Below, in pieces: positions 62,502-64,000 of a DNA stretch of 64,000 nucleotides (the stretch's first letter is position 1; every line of letters starts with the position of its first letter). Under the pieces are notes generated by a model. It saw only the letters and a list, made by a program, of their open reading frames with translations, was not told the DNA's origin and did no database searches. The stretch is taken from contig NZ_CP151635.1 of NCBI RefSeq assembly GCF_038397735.1, positions 62,001-126,000 of the forward strand, read 5' to 3'. The stretch is from Microbacterium sp. LWH13-1.2 (GTDB taxonomy: Bacteria > Actinomycetota > Actinomycetes > Actinomycetales > Microbacteriaceae). A program made the position numbers and the translations under genes.

Positions 62502-64000
62502 TCAGGCGCGCAACGCCTGGGTCAGCGTCTTCAGGAGTCCGACGATCCCGCCGTACGCGCGGAACCGTGTGAGGCCTTCGCTCACCGCGGCGCCCGTGCG
62601 TGCCGACACGAACCACGGCGGCTTCGGGAGGATCGTGAGGCGCCCGCCGCCGTTGACGATCGGCAGCGAACGCGGGAACGGCCGGAAGGGGCCGCGGATC
62701 ACCGACCGCTCGACGCCGTCGAGCAGCAGTGCGTTGTGGACGACCCCGATGCCGCTGCCGACGTCGTCGATCGTGCTGCCGGGGAACGCTCCCCAGGTGA
62801 GGGTCGGGGTGATGAAGCCGAAGGCGGTCCATCCGTTGATCGCGATCGAGCCGTAGCGCAGCGCCGCGATCGCCCGGTCGAACCCGGCGCCGAGCGTCTT
62901 CTCGGTCGACGGGTCGATCAGCAGATTGGCTCCCAGCGTGCCCTGCAGCTGCTCGTTCGCGTAGGCCACCGCGGAGTCGAGGAACTCCTGCCCGGTGCCG
63001 GCGACAGAGACGACGCCCAGGACGGGGGCGAAGTATTCGGTGCTCTGCAGTGCTGCGGCGTCGTCGCCCTGCTCGATCTCGACCAGCAGGCGGTCGCCGA
63101 GCACGAGGGCATCGGGGTAGGCCTCTGTCGCGAGGTCCATCCGCGAGGGCGAGCCCGGGTACCAGATCGGGCGCTCGGGAGCGTTGGCGTACGCGCGGCG
63201 GAGCGCTGCGCGGAAGTCATCGGCCTGCGCCCAGTCCGACGACATGATGACGACCTGGCCGGCGATGCAGTTGTGGCCGCTGTTCTGCAGACGCATGGTC
63301 GCGACGTGCTCGGCCTGATACGTGAGGTCGGCGGCCGTCCAGTCGCCCGGCACGATGATGATCGGCGAGACTCCACCGAGCTCAGCGGTGATGGGCTTCT
63401 TCAGCTGCGGTCGGTTCTCGCGACGCCGACGCGTGGCGGCTGATCCCGAGCCCCAGACGATCGCGTCGAACGTCGCGGCGGACCCGGTGATGTGCACGTG
63501 CGCGAGATCGGGGTGTCCCGTCAGGTAGACGCCCACCGCAGGCCCTCCGCGCACGATGCGCAGCAGGCCGAGGGCGATGAGCGGGGCGAATGCGCGCTTG
63601 TACACGGGCACGAGTGCGTCCTGGGTCGGGTTGACCTTGAGCAGTGCGGTGCGGTTGTGCGCGAGCAGCTCGTAGAGCACGTCGAGCACGGGGATCGAGG
63701 TGATGTTGCCGGCGCCGAGCACGAGCCCCACGCCCCCGGTCTCCGACGGCGTGCGCTGAGCGAGGCCGGCCGCGGCCCGCGCACCGTTCGGGGTCATCCC
63801 CGGTTCCAGCCACACCTCGCCCGTGTAGCCCGAGAGCAGGAACCGGTCGATGCCCGTCAGCGGGAAGGCGTGCACGCGAGAGCGTCCGCCGGGTGCTCGG
63901 TCGATCCTGACGCCGTCGAGTGGATTGGTGCCGTTCGCGAGGCGAGTGAGGGTCTCGATGTACGCGTCGAGAGCCCCGAGCACGCTGTACGGCCCGCTGA
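62502..64000 (-). CDS. Aldehyde dehydrogenase family protein, 5' end missing
   Basis: At least 499 codons are open to the right edge, where the frame continues past a GTG at 63983 (residues SGPYS precede it), so the true start is outside the window. The catalytic motifs are ELGGVSPIIIV (general base Glu) and NSGHNCIAGQ, with Cys in the usual GQxC position. The fold is recognisable, but spacing and C-terminus (GAFPGSTIDDVGSGIGVVHN) are unlike the best-known short ALDHs, so the substrate is uncertain. Confidence 0.9.
   Translation of the reverse strand, partial: SGPYSVLGALDAYIETLTRLANGTNPLDGVRIDRAPGGRSRVHAFPLTGIDRFLLSGYTGEVWLEPGMTPNGARAAAGLAQRTPSETGGVGLVLGAGNITSIPVLDVLYELLAHNRTALLKVNPTQDALVPVYKRAFAPLIALGLLRIVRGGPAVGVYLTGHPDLAHVHITGSAATFDAIVWGSGSAATRRRRENRPQLKKPITAELGGVSPIIIVPGDWTAADLTYQAEHVATMRLQNSGHNCIAGQVVIMSSDWAQADDFRAALRRAYANAPERPIWYPGSPSRMDLATEAYPDALVLGDRLLVEIEQGDDAAALQSTEYFAPVLGVVSVAGTGQEFLDSAVAYANEQLQGTLGANLLIDPSTEKTLGAGFDRAIAALRYGSIAINGWTAFGFITPTLTWGAFPGSTIDDVGSGIGVVHNALLLDGVERSVIRGPFRPFPRSLPIVNGGGRLTILPKPPWFVSARTGAAVSEGLTRFRAYGGIVGLLKTLTQALRA

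Overview
The window is GC-rich chromosomal DNA from an actinobacterium, most likely Microbacteriaceae and probably Microbacterium. The pointers are codon use with a very strong G/C third position, a DUF222/HNH (13E12-type) protein, an LAxTG-type sortase signal, apparently leaderless genes with TAGGCT/TAGGGT boxes 6 nt before the start codon, and an actinobacterial type VII secretion (T7SS, ESX-like) locus. The genus is inferred from gene content, not from a marker gene. No rRNA, tRNA, CRISPR array or IS element was seen.

Layout. 1-7.2 kb: the 3' end of a secreted subtilase, pirin, a small lipoprotein, a GNAT acetyltransferase, RecQ, and a TetR regulator made of two fused TetR units. 7.3-10.4 kb: an MFS sugar transporter and a cytoplasmic GH3 glycosidase, divergent from the TetR gene. 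10.7-18.0 kb: a 1741-aa repeat-rich surface protein with an LATTG anchor, then a DUF5819/HTTM membrane pair. 18.2-26.4 kb: acyl-CoA oxidase-like enzyme, a polytopic membrane protein, zinc alcohol dehydrogenase, a DUF222-HNH protein preceded by about 34-bp tandem repeats, a GntR regulator, and 3-methyladenine glycosylase I.

26.5-59.0 kb is the core of the window, about 32 kb of T7SS and signalling genes. A plus-strand operon encodes a membrane Ser/Thr kinase, a 1973-aa tethered Ig/FN3 protein, MoxR ATPase, DUF58 protein, a transglutaminase-fold membrane protein that appears to lack its catalytic Cys and His, a DUF5684-FHA protein, a PP2C phosphatase and a membrane protein carrying repeated D/E-x-T-V-V-V motifs. 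Almost all of these genes overlap by 1-4 bp. A lipoprotein gene follows, convergent with the minus-strand unit eccD-eccB-mycP. Rightward from eccD run a WXG100 pair, an effector-like WXG module, a lipoprotein, a second WXG100 pair, a 20-codon leader ORF, a second eccD-like gene, an RDD-FHA protein, the three-ATPase-domain EccC and a small membrane protein. The two WXG100 pairs sit in a perfect 893-bp direct repeat (47093-47985 and 50648-51540) that includes their upstream leader and downstream hairpin. My inference is that the kinase, phosphatase, FHA proteins and T-V-V-V protein form a phospho-threonine control layer for the secretion machine.

59-64 kb: a degenerate serine-recombinase-like protein, malate dehydrogenase, a YpfJ-like zinc metallopeptidase, prolyl aminopeptidase, and an aldehyde dehydrogenase that runs off the right edge.
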